Source: Proteocatella sphenisci DSM 23131 (GTDB taxonomy: Bacteria; Bacillota; Clostridia; Peptostreptococcales; Filifactoraceae). From it: a stretch of DNA of 64,000 nucleotides. The DNA is taken from assembly GCF_000423525.1 (NCBI RefSeq), contig NZ_AUID01000003.1:1-64000 (forward strand). The letters are read 5' to 3'. Under the pieces are notes generated by a model, which searched no databases, was not told the origin of the DNA, and was given only the letters and a program-made list of their open reading frames with translations. Shown here in pieces: positions 1 through 7,877 of this stretch; positions within the stretch are counted from its first letter, which is position 1; the number at the start of each line of letters is the position of its first letter. A program made the translations under genes and the position numbers.

Positions 1-486
1 GTCTATATTCTTAGACTTTGCAAATTTGACCATATTCAGTTTTGGCAACTTTATATAGTTGTCTTTTACATCTATATTTCCATTAACCATTTTTGTAGTG
101 TATGATTGTAATGGATTTTTCTTGGATTTGAATTTTGGGTGCTTATTTTGTTTTTTATAGTACCTCGAATACCCATCGGCAAGGGTTTCAATACTTGCCT
201 GAAGTGCTATACTGTCCACTTCTTTCAAAAATTCATAGTGTTTTTTTAGTTCAGGAAGGTCTTTGATTGAATCATATTTATTGAAGAATTTACTTTTATA
301 TTTATTAAATAGAAGTTGACCGCTTTGGTACATTTCTTCCGCGAGATACCAAAGATCCTCTTCATTTTTTTGCTGTGAAAGTGAGAAATTAAACACAAAT
401 CGGCTACAACCTATAGTTTTGTTGATTAGAACAACCTGTTCTTGTGTAGGATATATTCTAAATTTGTATGCTTTGTGTTTCAACAT
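1..486 (-). CDS. tnpB: TnpB-type IS200/IS605 transposon nuclease, N-terminal part, cut by window edge
   Basis: An open frame runs from the ATG at 484-486 to the first base of the window (162 codons) without a stop, so only the N-terminus is visible. It begins MLKHKAYKFRIYPTQEQVVL and continues INKTIGCSRFVFNFSL. This is the helix-turn-helix start typical of TnpB/OrfB of IS200/IS605 elements, the RNA-guided nucleases related to Cas12. The RuvC-like catalytic centre and zinc finger would lie left of the window and cannot be judged. GAGGTGAGG lies just upstream of the ATG as ribosome binding site. The gene follows a truncated REP-type transposase, and a palindrome at 568-613 between them could be the element's left end. 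The family call is firm; intactness is unknown. Confidence 0.88.
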   Translation of the reverse strand, partial: MLKHKAYKFRIYPTQEQVVLINKTIGCSRFVFNFSLSQQKNEEDLWYLAEEMYQSGQLLFNKYKSKFFNKYDSIKDLPELKKHYEFLKEVDSIALQASIETLADGYSRYYKKQNKHPKFKSKKNPLQSYTTKMVNGNIDVKDNYIKLPKLNMVKFAKSKNID

Positions 487-567
487 TTTCTTCACCTCAC
501 CTCAATGTTAATATATTAATATTATACCCCTATTATCTATACTTGTAACACTTGCAACCATTCATCT

Positions 568-613
568 CCCGCCTTCATTCTCGCTAAAGCGAGCAAGGAG
601 ACTTAGAGGCGGG
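568..613. repeat. Nested palindrome, candidate left end of the TnpB element
   Basis: CCCGCCT (568-574) pairs with AGGCGGG (607-613), and inside it CTCGCT (580-585) pairs with AGCGAG (588-593). IS200/IS605 elements carry subterminal hairpins that are recognised as single strands. This one sits upstream of tnpB, exactly where the neighbouring transposase frame loses its family similarity. Assignment as the element's left end is inference. Confidence 0.45.
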
Positions 614-964
614 GTTATTCTCGGCACTACTGATAAAATCTATATTTACTATTCCATCTTTGTTATTTTGTCTATAATATTTATCACTGCTCCAAAAATA
701 ATCTTTAATATTCCTGCACATATTTGCACTCACTGGATTCTGGTGAACATACCTCAGTAACGAAAGCAAGTATTTGTCATCTACTACAAGTATACCTTTA
801 TATCTATTTTCAAAAACATGTCCTGTACGCTTATTTTTTCGATTATATTCTCTGCTAAACTGATTATTAATCCTGTGCATTATATCCTTGAGGGGAACGA
901 TTCCTAACCTGATTACCAAATGATAAATCCCACCAGGATATTCCAATCTAGGTTTTCTACTCAA
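584..964 (-). pseudogene. REP-associated tyrosine transposase (RAYT, Y1 family), internally deleted and 3'-truncated
   Basis: The protein starts SRKPRLEYPGGIYH and later reads IMHRINNQFSREYN, GHVFENRYKG and LLRYVHQNPV, all hallmarks of the Y1_Tnp REP-associated transposase family. About 60 residues that normally separate the first strand from the HUH motif are missing. GIYH runs straight into HLVIRLGIVPL, so the NHYH catalytic motif is lost, and the shared Tyr-His suggests a deletion at microhomology. The C-terminus also departs from the family after NIDFIS, near the palindrome at 568-613, as if the TnpB element landed there. AGGAGG at the right distance favours the TTG at 962-964 as start; a GTG at 973 is the alternative. 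Surely non-functional as a transposase. Confidence 0.8.
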
Positions 965-1053
965 CAAAAACACCTCCTGATTTCATATTATCAGAAGGCG
1001 TGAATTTTAGCAATATTCCAAAAATATATTTTTTAAATATTCTTTTAGAGTAG

Positions 1054-1072
1054 GTTAGTGACCGGCACCGAC
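1054..1072 (-). repeat. REP-like 19-bp repeat, copy A
   Basis: On the minus strand this reads GTCGGTGCCGGTCACTAAC, one base different from copy C at 2141-2159 and also related to copy B at 1618-1636, all in the same orientation. It lies just upstream of the RAYT remnant. RAYT enzymes are known to act on short REP sequences, so this may be their target family. The functional link is inference. Confidence 0.6.
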
Positions 1073-1156
1073 ACTGAATTCCATAAACAAGAGCATTAAC
1101 CAAAGCTGGTTTTGGTCTACAGACTTATGGGTATAAATTATAATGAAAGATATTCA

Positions 1157-1179
1157 GTTAATAAACTGGCACTGAATTA
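1157..1179 (-). repeat. Diverged relative of the REP-like repeat
   Basis: Minus-strand sequence AATTCAGTGCCAGTTTATT resembles the flank of copy A (AATTCAGTGTCGGTGCC) in the same orientation. It is weaker than copies A to C and may be chance or an old degenerate copy. Confidence 0.3.
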
Positions 1180-1211
1180 ATGCGCAAAGGTCATTTTCAT
1201 GTACACTCATG

Positions 1212-1246
1212 GCTCCAACATAAAAATATTTATTATGTCTTGGAGC
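1212..1246 (+). other. Hairpin in the leader of the small hydrophobic ORF
   Basis: GCTCCAA (1212-1218) pairs with TTGGAGC (1240-1246), extended by CATAA (1219-1223) with TTATG (1233-1237) across a two-base bulge. No T-tract follows, so it is not a normal terminator. It sits 56 bases upstream of the small ORF at 1302 and could be a 5'-UTR structure controlling it. Nothing else was recognised between 974 and 1301 except the repeats and a possible TATAAT at 1139-1144. Confidence 0.4.
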
Positions 1247-1301
1247 TACCTTGTAGAATGTGGATCTTTAGAAATTAATGATATAAAAGGGGGTACGAAT
1301 T

Positions 1302-1376
1302 ATGGGTTCAATTTTTTATATAGTTGGCGCGATCGTTGTTATTGGCTTTATACTAAAGGTTCTAGGAATATTATAA
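1302..1376 (+). CDS. Small hydrophobic peptide, 24 residues
   Basis: The frame encodes MGSIFYIVGAIVVIGFILKV followed by LGIL, an almost purely hydrophobic peptide long enough for one membrane helix, with a single lysine at residue 19. AAAAGGGGG lies 7 bases before the ATG, a very strong Shine-Dalgarno sequence. A structured leader (1212-1246) precedes it and a T-tract terminator (1424-1462) follows, so the stretch looks like a complete small transcription unit. It is one of few plus-strand genes here and stands among transposon scars. I do not recognise the family. A type I toxin-like membrane peptide is possible, but no antisense RNA has been shown. Confidence 0.55.
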   Translation: MGSIFYIVGAIVVIGFILKVLGIL

Positions 1377-1423
1377 AAAGAAAACAATTTATTGGAAAAT
1401 GACAATATTAATGAATGAGAATG

Positions 1424-1462
1424 CCCGCAGAACGGTCGAATGATAGCTCTGTGGGTTTTTTT
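1424..1462 (+). terminator. Rho-independent terminator after the small ORF
   Basis: CCCGCAGA (1424-1431) pairs with TCTGTGGG (1448-1455), with one G-T pair, followed by seven T. It ends the plus-strand unit containing the 24-residue ORF. Confidence 0.75.
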
Positions 1463-1500
1463 ATTTATCGTAAGATTCCTTCTCGATTCTCCATCTAAAG

Positions 1501-1608
1501 TTATTTGGATAAATATACGAGTTCATCAGGTGAATACATCTTAAGCTTATCCATCAGATTCTCTCTGTGCTTATGTTTATGATATTCTAAATATGGTTCT
1601 TTCCAAAG
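1501..1608 (-). pseudogene. C-terminal remnant of an unidentified protein
   Basis: A minus-strand frame of 35 codons ends at TAA 1501-1503 and encodes EYHKHKHRENLMDKLKMYS then PDELVYLSK. It has no start codon or ribosome binding site of its own. It begins right beside REP-like copy B. The highly charged, helical composition looks like a real protein tail, but I cannot assign a family. Probably a fragment left by rearrangement. Confidence 0.35.
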
Positions 1609-1617
1609 TTAATATAA

Positions 1618-1636
1618 GTTATTGACAGGCACCGGC
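1618..1636 (-). repeat. REP-like 19-bp repeat, copy B
   Basis: Minus-strand GCCGGTGCCTGTCAATAAC matches copies A and C with two or three changes. It forms the junction between the IS66 TnpA stub (1640-1735) and an unrelated protein tail (1501-1608), so it marks a rearrangement point. Confidence 0.6.
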
Positions 1637-1639
1637 ATT

Positions 1640-1735
1640 TTATTGCACCATGATCTTACCGTTTTCGCGGAAGGTCTTCACGATTGGAAACCACTGAGAA
1701 AGTCTGTATTCGCAAGTAGTGTTGCTTAAACTCAT
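1640..1735 (-). pseudogene. IS66-family accessory protein TnpA, N-terminal stub
   Basis: The frame starts with ATG after AGGAGG and encodes MSLSNTTCEYRLSQWFPIVK then TFRENGKIMVQ before a stop. This resembles the first 31 residues of clostridial IS66 OrfA/TnpA proteins, which continue with a WC motif and a helix-turn-helix. Here everything after that point is missing and the stop lies 4 bases from REP-like copy B. The rest of an IS66 element (TnpB, TnpC) is not present nearby. The good ribosome binding site and start are relics; the product would be inactive. Confidence 0.5.
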
Positions 1736-1928
1736 TGCATAATCCTCCTAAAGTTTTTAGAGTTAACTTTAAAAACTTTAAAAAATCGCAAATTAGAGTT
1801 TTTAAAGCTTGATCAAATTCAATAAGAATATCATCTCATATCCGGAAGATTATTTTAAAGTACGTATAATTCACCGTATACATACAAAGAAATGGGTTAT
1901 CAAGATTTAATCAGCTGCAAAAAAATAA

Positions 1929-1958
1929 GAGATACCTGGTTTAATATGCCAGGATCTC
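1929..1958 (-). terminator. Minus-strand terminator, candidate 3' end of the capsule operon
   Basis: Read on the minus strand, GAGATCCTGG pairs with CCAGGTATCTC (one bulged T) and is followed by TTATTTTTTT. It is the first good minus-strand terminator below the capsule genes ending at 3329 and the broken DUF262 gene ending at 2142. The stretch 1743-2140 otherwise shows nothing I can support; a cysteine-rich 67-codon frame across it has no family resemblance. Confidence 0.6.
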
Positions 1959-2140
1959 TGTTGTAAAAAAAAACAACATCTAACTATTCGTAAAACGCAC
2001 ATTTTTGGAATAGTTGGTTGTAAATACATGTTTTCAAATTGCATCCGTTTTTCATGAAACCAATGGAATTTATTTAATAAAAGCGGACATTTAATATTGT
2101 AATTTTTCACTTCTTCAGTAAGTTAATAAGTTAGTGATAA

Positions 2141-2159
2141 GTTAGTGACAGGCACCGAC
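2141..2159 (-). repeat. REP-like 19-bp repeat, copy C
   Basis: Minus-strand GTCGGTGCCTGTCACTAAC, in the same orientation as copies A and B, followed by a tandem of similar short units (CACTAACTTAT, TTAACTTAC) down to 2120. It supplies the final codons and the stop of the truncated DUF262 frame, which ends NNVGACH. The repeat therefore arrived after, or caused, the loss of that gene's 3' end. Confidence 0.65.
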
Positions 2160-3314
2160 ATTATTATCAATCCTATTACTAGTTTGTTGAGTAGCATTGA
2201 AAATAAAAAAGAAATTTCTTAGATTCAGGAAAGTATCATAATAAACTGTATCAGGAATAATATTTCTGCAATATAGTACACGTATTGCGGCAAGCATTGA
2301 CCTAACTTGCTGATTTCTTTTAATATTAAAATATTCTATAGTTGGGTCAGTAGAATTGGTATCTGTAATTGATGAGTATGCTTCAGAATACTCAAATAAA
2401 TCTTCCAGGAACTCTGCTAGTTCCTCTATAGCTACTTCCTCTTTAATGAGTTTATACACTGAATTAGCATTTTCTGCATTCTTCTATATGTAGCATTTCG
2501 TAAAATGGTTAATCAAATTATCAATATCACTTAAATGACTATTGTTTTCAATTATTTTAGTCCATTTTTCTTTCGCTTCATCTATAAAATCCTCTTGTCT
2601 AGGTTGGATATATTTCATTATGTGATTTTTTAACAATTCTATCTGCTTCAATTTTTGGCCTCGAGCATTTAAAACTTCAAAAATATTGTATATTTCTTCT
2701 TCTTGATCAGATATAATCTCGACAACATTAATTTCAAGTAAACGATTCAGAAACGTGTCCAAAGTACTAAAATCATAGGATTCAAACTCATCTGAAAAAT
2801 ACTTAAACAGATTATACATTTTATTGCTTCTGCTCAATGATTTTCCTTTTCTTGATGCATCAATAACCTCTTTGATATCATTATCTAACTCAGGATTATC
2901 AATCATTATAATTTGCTCAGAGTCTGCCGATAATGACACTATAAATGTACTGTATATATATTCTGCTCTTTTCTTTGAAACTTCAGAATCAATATTCTTG
3001 AATTGCTTATATAAGGCCAAAAGCATCAAATAAACTGTTGTAATCCTTTGCTGCCCATCAATAATTTCATAGTCAACAATGCCTTCAATTTTTTCGCTCT
3101 TTTTCTTTGCTGAGAAGCTATTTAAAACAATTGTACCTAAGAAGTGAGACCATTTCATTTTATCTTTTGCTTGCATTGTGAATTTAACATCAGTTAGTAA
3201 TTCGTGCCAGTTTGATTCTTTCCAAACATATTCCCTTTGATATCTTGGTATGACATATCTACATGGTCGTTGATATAAATCTGCAATCTTTCTGTTTTCA
3301 GTATTGAATGCCAC
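2142..3314 (-). pseudogene. DUF262 (GmrSD-like) protein, amber-interrupted and 3'-truncated
   Basis: The N-terminal part carries IPRYQREYVWKESNW and YEIIDGQQRITTVY, the signature of DUF262, the ParB-like NTPase domain found in GmrS-type modification-dependent restriction enzymes. After NHFTKCYI there is an in-frame TAG at 2484-2486. The same frame then continues KNAENANSVYKLIKEEVA and further DUF262-like sequence. The frame finally ends inside REP-like copy C, so the usual C-terminal DUF1524 nuclease domain is absent. GTG at 3312-3314 with AAGGAAGGTGAG is the start, 14 bases below galU, so it would be co-transcribed with the capsule operon. Probably a decayed defence or regulatory gene. Confidence 0.75.
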
Positions 3315-3328
3315 AATCTCACCTTCCT

Positions 3329-4261
3329 TTAATATAACAATAGATTCTTTTGTTCTACTTTCCCTGCAGCAACCTCAGCCAAAGATCCAACTTCCTTCTC
3401 AACAATTCCCAATAAGTACTGTAAGAAATCATCCCTCAAATCACTTCTTCTAAGAGCTGTCTCCACAGTTGCTTCTAGGAATCCTTGTTTGTTACCTACA
3501 TCGTATCTTTTGCCGATGAAGTCATAAGCGTACATATCTTCTTTAAGTGCCAGCTCTTTCAGTGCATCCGTCAGCTGAATCTCTCCACCTTTACCAGGCT
3601 TCGTTTTCGCTAAAATATCAAAGATACCTGGATTGATGATGTATCTTCCCAGAATTGCAACATTAGATGGTGCTTCATCTACCGCAGGTTTCTCAACTAG
3701 GCCCTTCACGGTGTAAACTCTATCCGATACACGCTCTCCATCAACTATCCCATATTTACACACATCTTCATCTTTAACGGTTTGAACACCTAACACGGAT
3801 GTCTGGTATTCATCATAAACATCAATCATCTGCTTAAGACATGGCGTGTCCTCATTATATACAACATCATCACCAAGCATAACTGCAAATGGTTCGTTGC
3901 CTACAAAGGTCTTTGCACAGTAAATAGCATGTCCTAACCCCTTGGCTTCCTTCTGTCTAATATAATGGATATCGACAAAATCTGTAATGTCTCTAACCAC
4001 CTTCAATAGTTCTTCATTGGCTTTTTTCTCAAGTTCTAGTTCCAATTCAACATTTCTATCGAAATGGTCCTCGATTGCTCTCTTGCTCTTGCCTGTAATT
4101 ATCAGAATCTCTTCAATTCCACTATCAATTGCTTCTTGTATAATATATTGAATTGTAGGTGTATCTACAATTGGTAACATTTCCTTTGGCATAGCTTTTG
4201 TAGCTGGTAAGAATCTCGTTCCAAGGCCAGCTGCTGGTATGACTGCTTTGCGTACTTTCAT
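3329..4261 (-). CDS. galU: UTP-glucose-1-phosphate uridylyltransferase (first copy)
   Basis: Makes UDP-glucose from UTP and glucose-1-phosphate in the cytoplasm. The nucleotidyltransferase signature VIPAAGLGTRFLPATKAMPKE opens the protein (quoted in part: AAGLGTRFLPATKA), and VEKPAVDEAPSN and GGEIQLTDAL follow as in all GalU proteins. I chose the ATG at 4259-4261, 10 bases after GGAGG; a TTG three codons upstream touches the binding site. It is the penultimate gene of the capsule operon, next to ugd, which uses its product. A second galU lies at 49479-50342. This copy carries an extra C-terminal tail of about 25 residues. Confidence 0.95.
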   Translation of the reverse strand: MKVRKAVIPAAGLGTRFLPATKAMPKEMLPIVDTPTIQYIIQEAIDSGIEEILIITGKSKRAIEDHFDRNVELELELEKKANEELLKVVRDITDFVDIHYIRQKEAKGLGHAIYCAKTFVGNEPFAVMLGDDVVYNEDTPCLKQMIDVYDEYQTSVLGVQTVKDEDVCKYGIVDGERVSDRVYTVKGLVEKPAVDEAPSNVAILGRYIINPGIFDILAKTKPGKGGEIQLTDALKELALKEDMYAYDFIGKRYDVGNKQGFLEATVETALRRSDLRDDFLQYLLGIVEKEVGSLAEVAAGKVEQKNLLLY

Positions 4262-4324
4262 CAGTATCAATCCTCCCCGTTTTTCAAATCTAGACTTAGT
4301 TTGATAGCCCTTCTATGTTGAAAC

Positions 4325-4346
4325 AGCCCTAAACGATGTTAGGGCT
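4325..4346. other. Hairpin between ugd and galU
   Basis: AGCCCTAA (4325-4332) pairs with TTAGGGCT (4339-4346). There is no T-tract on the minus strand, so it is more likely an RNA processing or stability element inside the operon than a terminator. Confidence 0.4.
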
Positions 4347-4352
4347 TGTCCA

Positions 4353-5519
4353 TTAATCTCTACTAAATAAGTCTCTAGTGTAGACCTTGTCCACAACATC
4401 TCTAATCTCATCGGACAATCTGTTTGCTACAATGACATCAGAGATTTTCTTAAACTCATCAAAGTCCTTGATTACTCTTGAATGGTAGAATTCATCTTCA
4501 TGAAGTGCAGGTTCAAACACCACAACCTCAATACCCTTGGCCTTGATACGTTTCATGACACCTTGGATAGCAGACTGACGGAAGTTATCTGAATCAGTTT
4601 TCATAGTCAGTCTATAGATACCGACAATTTTTGGTTGTCTTTTAATAATCATATCAGCTATATGGTCTTTTCTTGTGCGGTTAGCATCAACTATTGCAGA
4701 CATCACGTTTTGGGGCACGTCTGAGTAGTTTGCTAATAACTGCTTTGTATCCTTTGGTAAGCAGTATCCACCGTAGCCAAATGATGGGTTATTATAGTGA
4801 CTACCTATACGAGGATCTAATCCAACGCCTTCAATAATTTGTTGTGAATTAAGACCTCTCACCTCAGCATATGAATCTAGCTCATTAAAGTACGCTACTC
4901 TTAAAGCAAGGTAAGTATTGGCAAATAACTTAATAGCTTCTGCTTCTGTTGACTCAGTATAAAGAATATCAATATCCTCTTTAATGGCGCCTTGTGCTAG
5001 AAGCTCAGCAAATATCTTAGCTCTTTTAGACTGCTCTCCTACAACAATTCTTGATGGATAAAGATTATCATAAAGTGCTTTTCCTTCCCTCAAAAACTCT
5101 GGTGAAAATATAATGTTATCTGTTTCAAATTTCTCTTTTATTGATTCAGTATATCCAACCGGCACTGTAGATTTAATAATCATCACCGCTTCTGGATTAA
5201 TTGAAAGTACATTTGCTATAACTGCTTCTACTGTCCTCGTATTAAAATAGTTCTTTTCTGGATCGTAATTTGTTGGTGTAGAAATGATGACATATTCAGC
5301 ATCTTTGAATGCTTCAAAGTTATCAGTTGTTGCAGTTAAATTAAGGTCCTTAGTAGCTAAATACTCTTCAATTTCAGGATCTGCTATCGGTGACTTTTTG
5401 TTATTAATCATGTCAACTTTTTCTTTGATGATATCTAGTGCGATTACCTCGTTATGTTGCGCTAAAAGTATGGCATTGGACAGACCAACATAGCCTGTTC
5501 CAGCGATAGTTATTTTCAT
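4353..5519 (-). CDS. ugd: UDP-glucose 6-dehydrogenase
   Basis: Oxidises UDP-glucose to UDP-glucuronate with two NAD+. The NAD-binding [10 protein letters not shown] lies at residues 7-16, STVPVGYTE in the middle, and the catalytic cysteine is C253 in [14 protein letters not shown]. Length (388) fits the short bacterial Ugd type seen in capsule loci. It precedes galU by 91 bases with a hairpin between, so the two give a UDP-glucose to UDP-glucuronate route for the capsule. Such Ugd enzymes are often tyrosine-phosphorylated by CpsD-type kinases, and one is encoded at 26426-27112; that link is inference. Confidence 0.95.
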   Translation of the reverse strand: MKITIAGTGYVGLSNAILLAQHNEVIALDIIKEKVDMINNKKSPIADPEIEEYLATKDLNLTATTDNFEAFKDAEYVIISTPTNYDPEKNYFNTRTVEAVIANVLSINPEAVMIIKSTVPVGYTESIKEKFETDNIIFSPEFLREGKALYDNLYPSRIVVGEQSKRAKIFAELLAQGAIKEDIDILYTESTEAEAIKLFANTYLALRVAYFNELDSYAEVRGLNSQQIIEGVGLDPRIGSHYNNPSFGYGGYCLPKDTKQLLANYSDVPQNVMSAIVDANRTRKDHIADMIIKRQPKIVGIYRLTMKTDSDNFRQSAIQGVMKRIKAKGIEVVVFEPALHEDEFYHSRVIKDFDEFKKISDVIVANRLSDEIRDVVDKVYTRDLFSRD

Positions 5520-5566
5520 TGATTCTTACCCCCTTGTTTATTCTATTGATATTGATATATAAATTT

Positions 5567-6967
5567 CTAGTCAAACTTCCTTCTAATAATAATTGTGTTA
5601 ATTTCTTCTTTGTACTTTAGTAACACTATCGTTACTGAAGAGATCATAATAAACCATCTAATGATAATATTATTGATGAGAATGTAATAAAATACACTTC
5701 CAACAAGGAGAATCAATATTGGTTTCATAACTAAACCGAGTGGAAATAACTTAGGTTCAAGTTTTCGTGAATATTTATAGTGCAATCCAAAAGAAATAGT
5801 GTATGAAAATAAAGTTGTAACAGCCGCTGCAAAATATCCATATTCAGGTATAAAGATATAATTCAAAATTAAATTAACAAACGCAGCTACAATTGTGTTC
5901 AAAGCAATTCTTCTAGTTTTTAGGTGATAATGCTCTATGTTAACAAATAACGTGTATATGAATATTATATAACTTGAAATAACAACGAATGGTACTATTG
6001 TTTTCCCTTCCCAAAATTCGCTCGGCGCAAGAACTTTCAGCACTTCCGGGGCTACAAAAAGGATTGAAAACGTTGATAGAGTCATAATGTTTATTATGAT
6101 TTTAACTTTATTATTGATAGTTTCGTGTAGATCAGACTTTAATTTTTCAATAAACCAAGGCACCCATACACCATCAAGAGATAAGGAAATTACCATTGAT
6201 ATCATACTGAAATTGTATATTAGACTATATATTCCCGTTTGCGAAGAACTCGCAAGTGATGTAATCATTATTCTGTCTGACTGGCTTAAGACATTTAAAG
6301 CTAAGCCATGTGCAATTATTGGCACAGAAACCTTCAAGGCAAATAGCCAATACTCCTTAACTTTAATCACCTTACTCTTCATGAAGATTCTAATTACTAT
6401 TAGAATCGCAAATATCAATAATACCATAAAACTTGGAATAATTTTCCCAAGATACTTATTTTCATCTAATAAAAAATAGATTACACATACTGAGATAATT
6501 GTAGTGATTAAATTTGGCAATATTAATAGAAGTGTTCTCAGTTTATAGTTAAATTTCATCATCAAATACATACTATAGTTACCAATCATTGCAGAAGCAA
6601 AACCTTGCATTAAACAGATTATTGCAAGTATAATATTAACCTGACTATTTAATAATGTCATAATAGTAACAATCAATGTTGACAATGTTAAAGCGTATAA
6701 AATACTAAAGAATGTAATTGATGACATAAAGTCATCAATATCTTCTTCATACTTTGTGAAAGCCGCTCGTATGCCATTTGTAAAAGTCATACCTAAAACT
6801 ATAGATGCAATTGCAACAATAGATGAGTAAGTATTTATAATGCCATAATCCGCGGAACTCAATATTCTAGTATATATCGGTATAGTTAAAAAAGCGACGC
6901 CCTTATTGAATAAATTCCCAAACAAGTATAAGGAACCCGCTTTTATTATATTATCTTTTTTTCTCAA
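5567..6967 (-). CDS. wzx: Wzx-type polysaccharide flippase
   Basis: A 466-residue membrane protein with about 12-14 hydrophobic helices. The N-terminus reads IIKAGSLYLFGNLFNKGVAF and ILSSADYGIINTYSS, as in MOP-superfamily oligosaccharide flippases. It would move the undecaprenyl-linked repeat unit across the membrane for polymerisation by the Wzy encoded at 8767-9984. The gene is followed by ugd after 47 bases. Flippase sequences diverge strongly, so the substrate cannot be read from it. Confidence 0.88.
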   Translation of the reverse strand: MRKKDNIIKAGSLYLFGNLFNKGVAFLTIPIYTRILSSADYGIINTYSSIVAIASIVLGMTFTNGIRAAFTKYEEDIDDFMSSITFFSILYALTLSTLIVTIMTLLNSQVNIILAIICLMQGFASAMIGNYSMYLMMKFNYKLRTLLLILPNLITTIISVCVIYFLLDENKYLGKIIPSFMVLLIFAILIVIRIFMKSKVIKVKEYWLFALKVSVPIIAHGLALNVLSQSDRIMITSLASSSQTGIYSLIYNFSMISMVISLSLDGVWVPWFIEKLKSDLHETINNKVKIIINIMTLSTFSILFVAPEVLKVLAPSEFWEGKTIVPFVVISSYIIFIYTLFVNIEHYHLKTRRIALNTIVAAFVNLILNYIFIPEYGYFAAAVTTLFSYTISFGLHYKYSRKLEPKLFPLGLVMKPILILLVGSVFYYILINNIIIRWFIMISSVTIVLLKYKEEINTIIIRRKFD

Positions 6968-7011
6968 ATTGGTTCCCCTTTTCGAATTTTATGATTCTAC
7001 TGGATCTCTAA

Positions 7012-7839
7012 TTAAATTATCACATCAAAACTTACCCTCTTAAAAACCTCAAGTGATCCACCTCGAGTTGCATTCATTATTTTAATACCATTTTTGTCGG
7101 CATATTTTTTTGCTGCTTCATATCCAACAGTCATTCTATCTCCTGCAGTTTTATATCTTGAATCATAATGGCCCGATTCAACAAAGTGCTGCTTGCTCAT
7201 ATCATTTGAATAATTATTATCACACCCTAATAGATATATTTCATTAAATCCTAGATATATAGCTAGTTGAATCATTGAAAAGGTCACACTAAAACCATCA
7301 TAAACGACATCTTTACAATCATTGCTAAATTTCACAAAATACCTATTTCTGAATCTATATTCGAAAGCATTATAATACTTATTTAAAGGATATTTAGTCC
7401 ATTCTTTGTTAACATTAAATTTTTTTGCAATATTATCTGAGACAAAAACTCTAGACAACCCTAATTCTTTCAGTTTGCTTTCCACCTTAGAGTATACACC
7501 TTCATCTTGAATACCGTAATATGTGGGCCTCCACTCGGTATTATCTAAAGCAAGACATATTGAATTCATGCTTATTGTATATTCATCTTTCAATTTTTCT
7601 AAATCAGATATCGTTAAACTTGGACCTGTGCAAATGATGAAACACCTTTCTCCTTTATGTTTATTCTTGAAATTTTCTAATTGCCTATATTCGTTACTTG
7701 ATATGTTATACTTTCTAAGAAAAGCCTTTAACCTAAATATTATGTTAAAAAAATAATACTTAAATCTATAACCATTTATAAATAATTTGTATAGTTGATC
7801 ATTACTCTTTATCAATTTTTTAATTCCTTTTATATTCAT
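7012..7839 (-). CDS. DUF115/MptE-like glycan enzyme, possible glycosyltransferase
   Basis: The protein has CFIICTGPSLTISDLEKL near residue 60, then EIYLLGCDNNYS and a C-terminal KNGIKIMNATRGGSLEVF. This pattern belongs to the DUF115 (6-hydroxymethylpterin diphosphokinase MptE-like) family, which includes the Maf proteins that transfer CMP-activated nonulosonic acids to flagellin and resembles bacterial sialyltransferases. No signal peptide or membrane helix is seen. A related domain forms the C-terminus of the aldolase protein at 12213-13805 in the same operon. Since the operon also encodes a CMP-3-deoxysugar synthetase, transfer of that sugar is a reasonable guess, not shown. Confidence 0.65.
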   Translation of the reverse strand: MNIKGIKKLIKSNDQLYKLFINGYRFKYYFFNIIFRLKAFLRKYNISSNEYRQLENFKNKHKGERCFIICTGPSLTISDLEKLKDEYTISMNSICLALDNTEWRPTYYGIQDEGVYSKVESKLKELGLSRVFVSDNIAKKFNVNKEWTKYPLNKYYNAFEYRFRNRYFVKFSNDCKDVVYDGFSVTFSMIQLAIYLGFNEIYLLGCDNNYSNDMSKQHFVESGHYDSRYKTAGDRMTVGYEAAKKYADKNGIKIMNATRGGSLEVFKRVSFDVII

Positions 7840-7877
7840 TTCAATCTCTCCTGAACTTTAAACTAAATAGATATTAT

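Noticed and set aside
1199-1402. 67-codon plus-strand frame covering the small hydrophobic ORF
   Set aside because: It lacks a binding site; the 24-codon frame in another phase has a very strong one.
1907-2110. 67-codon cysteine-containing minus-strand frame as a gene
   Set aside because: No ribosome binding site, no family resemblance, and it overlaps the proposed operon terminator.
4325-4346. Hairpin between ugd and galU as terminator
   Set aside because: No T-tract on the coding strand, and galU has no visible promoter of its own.
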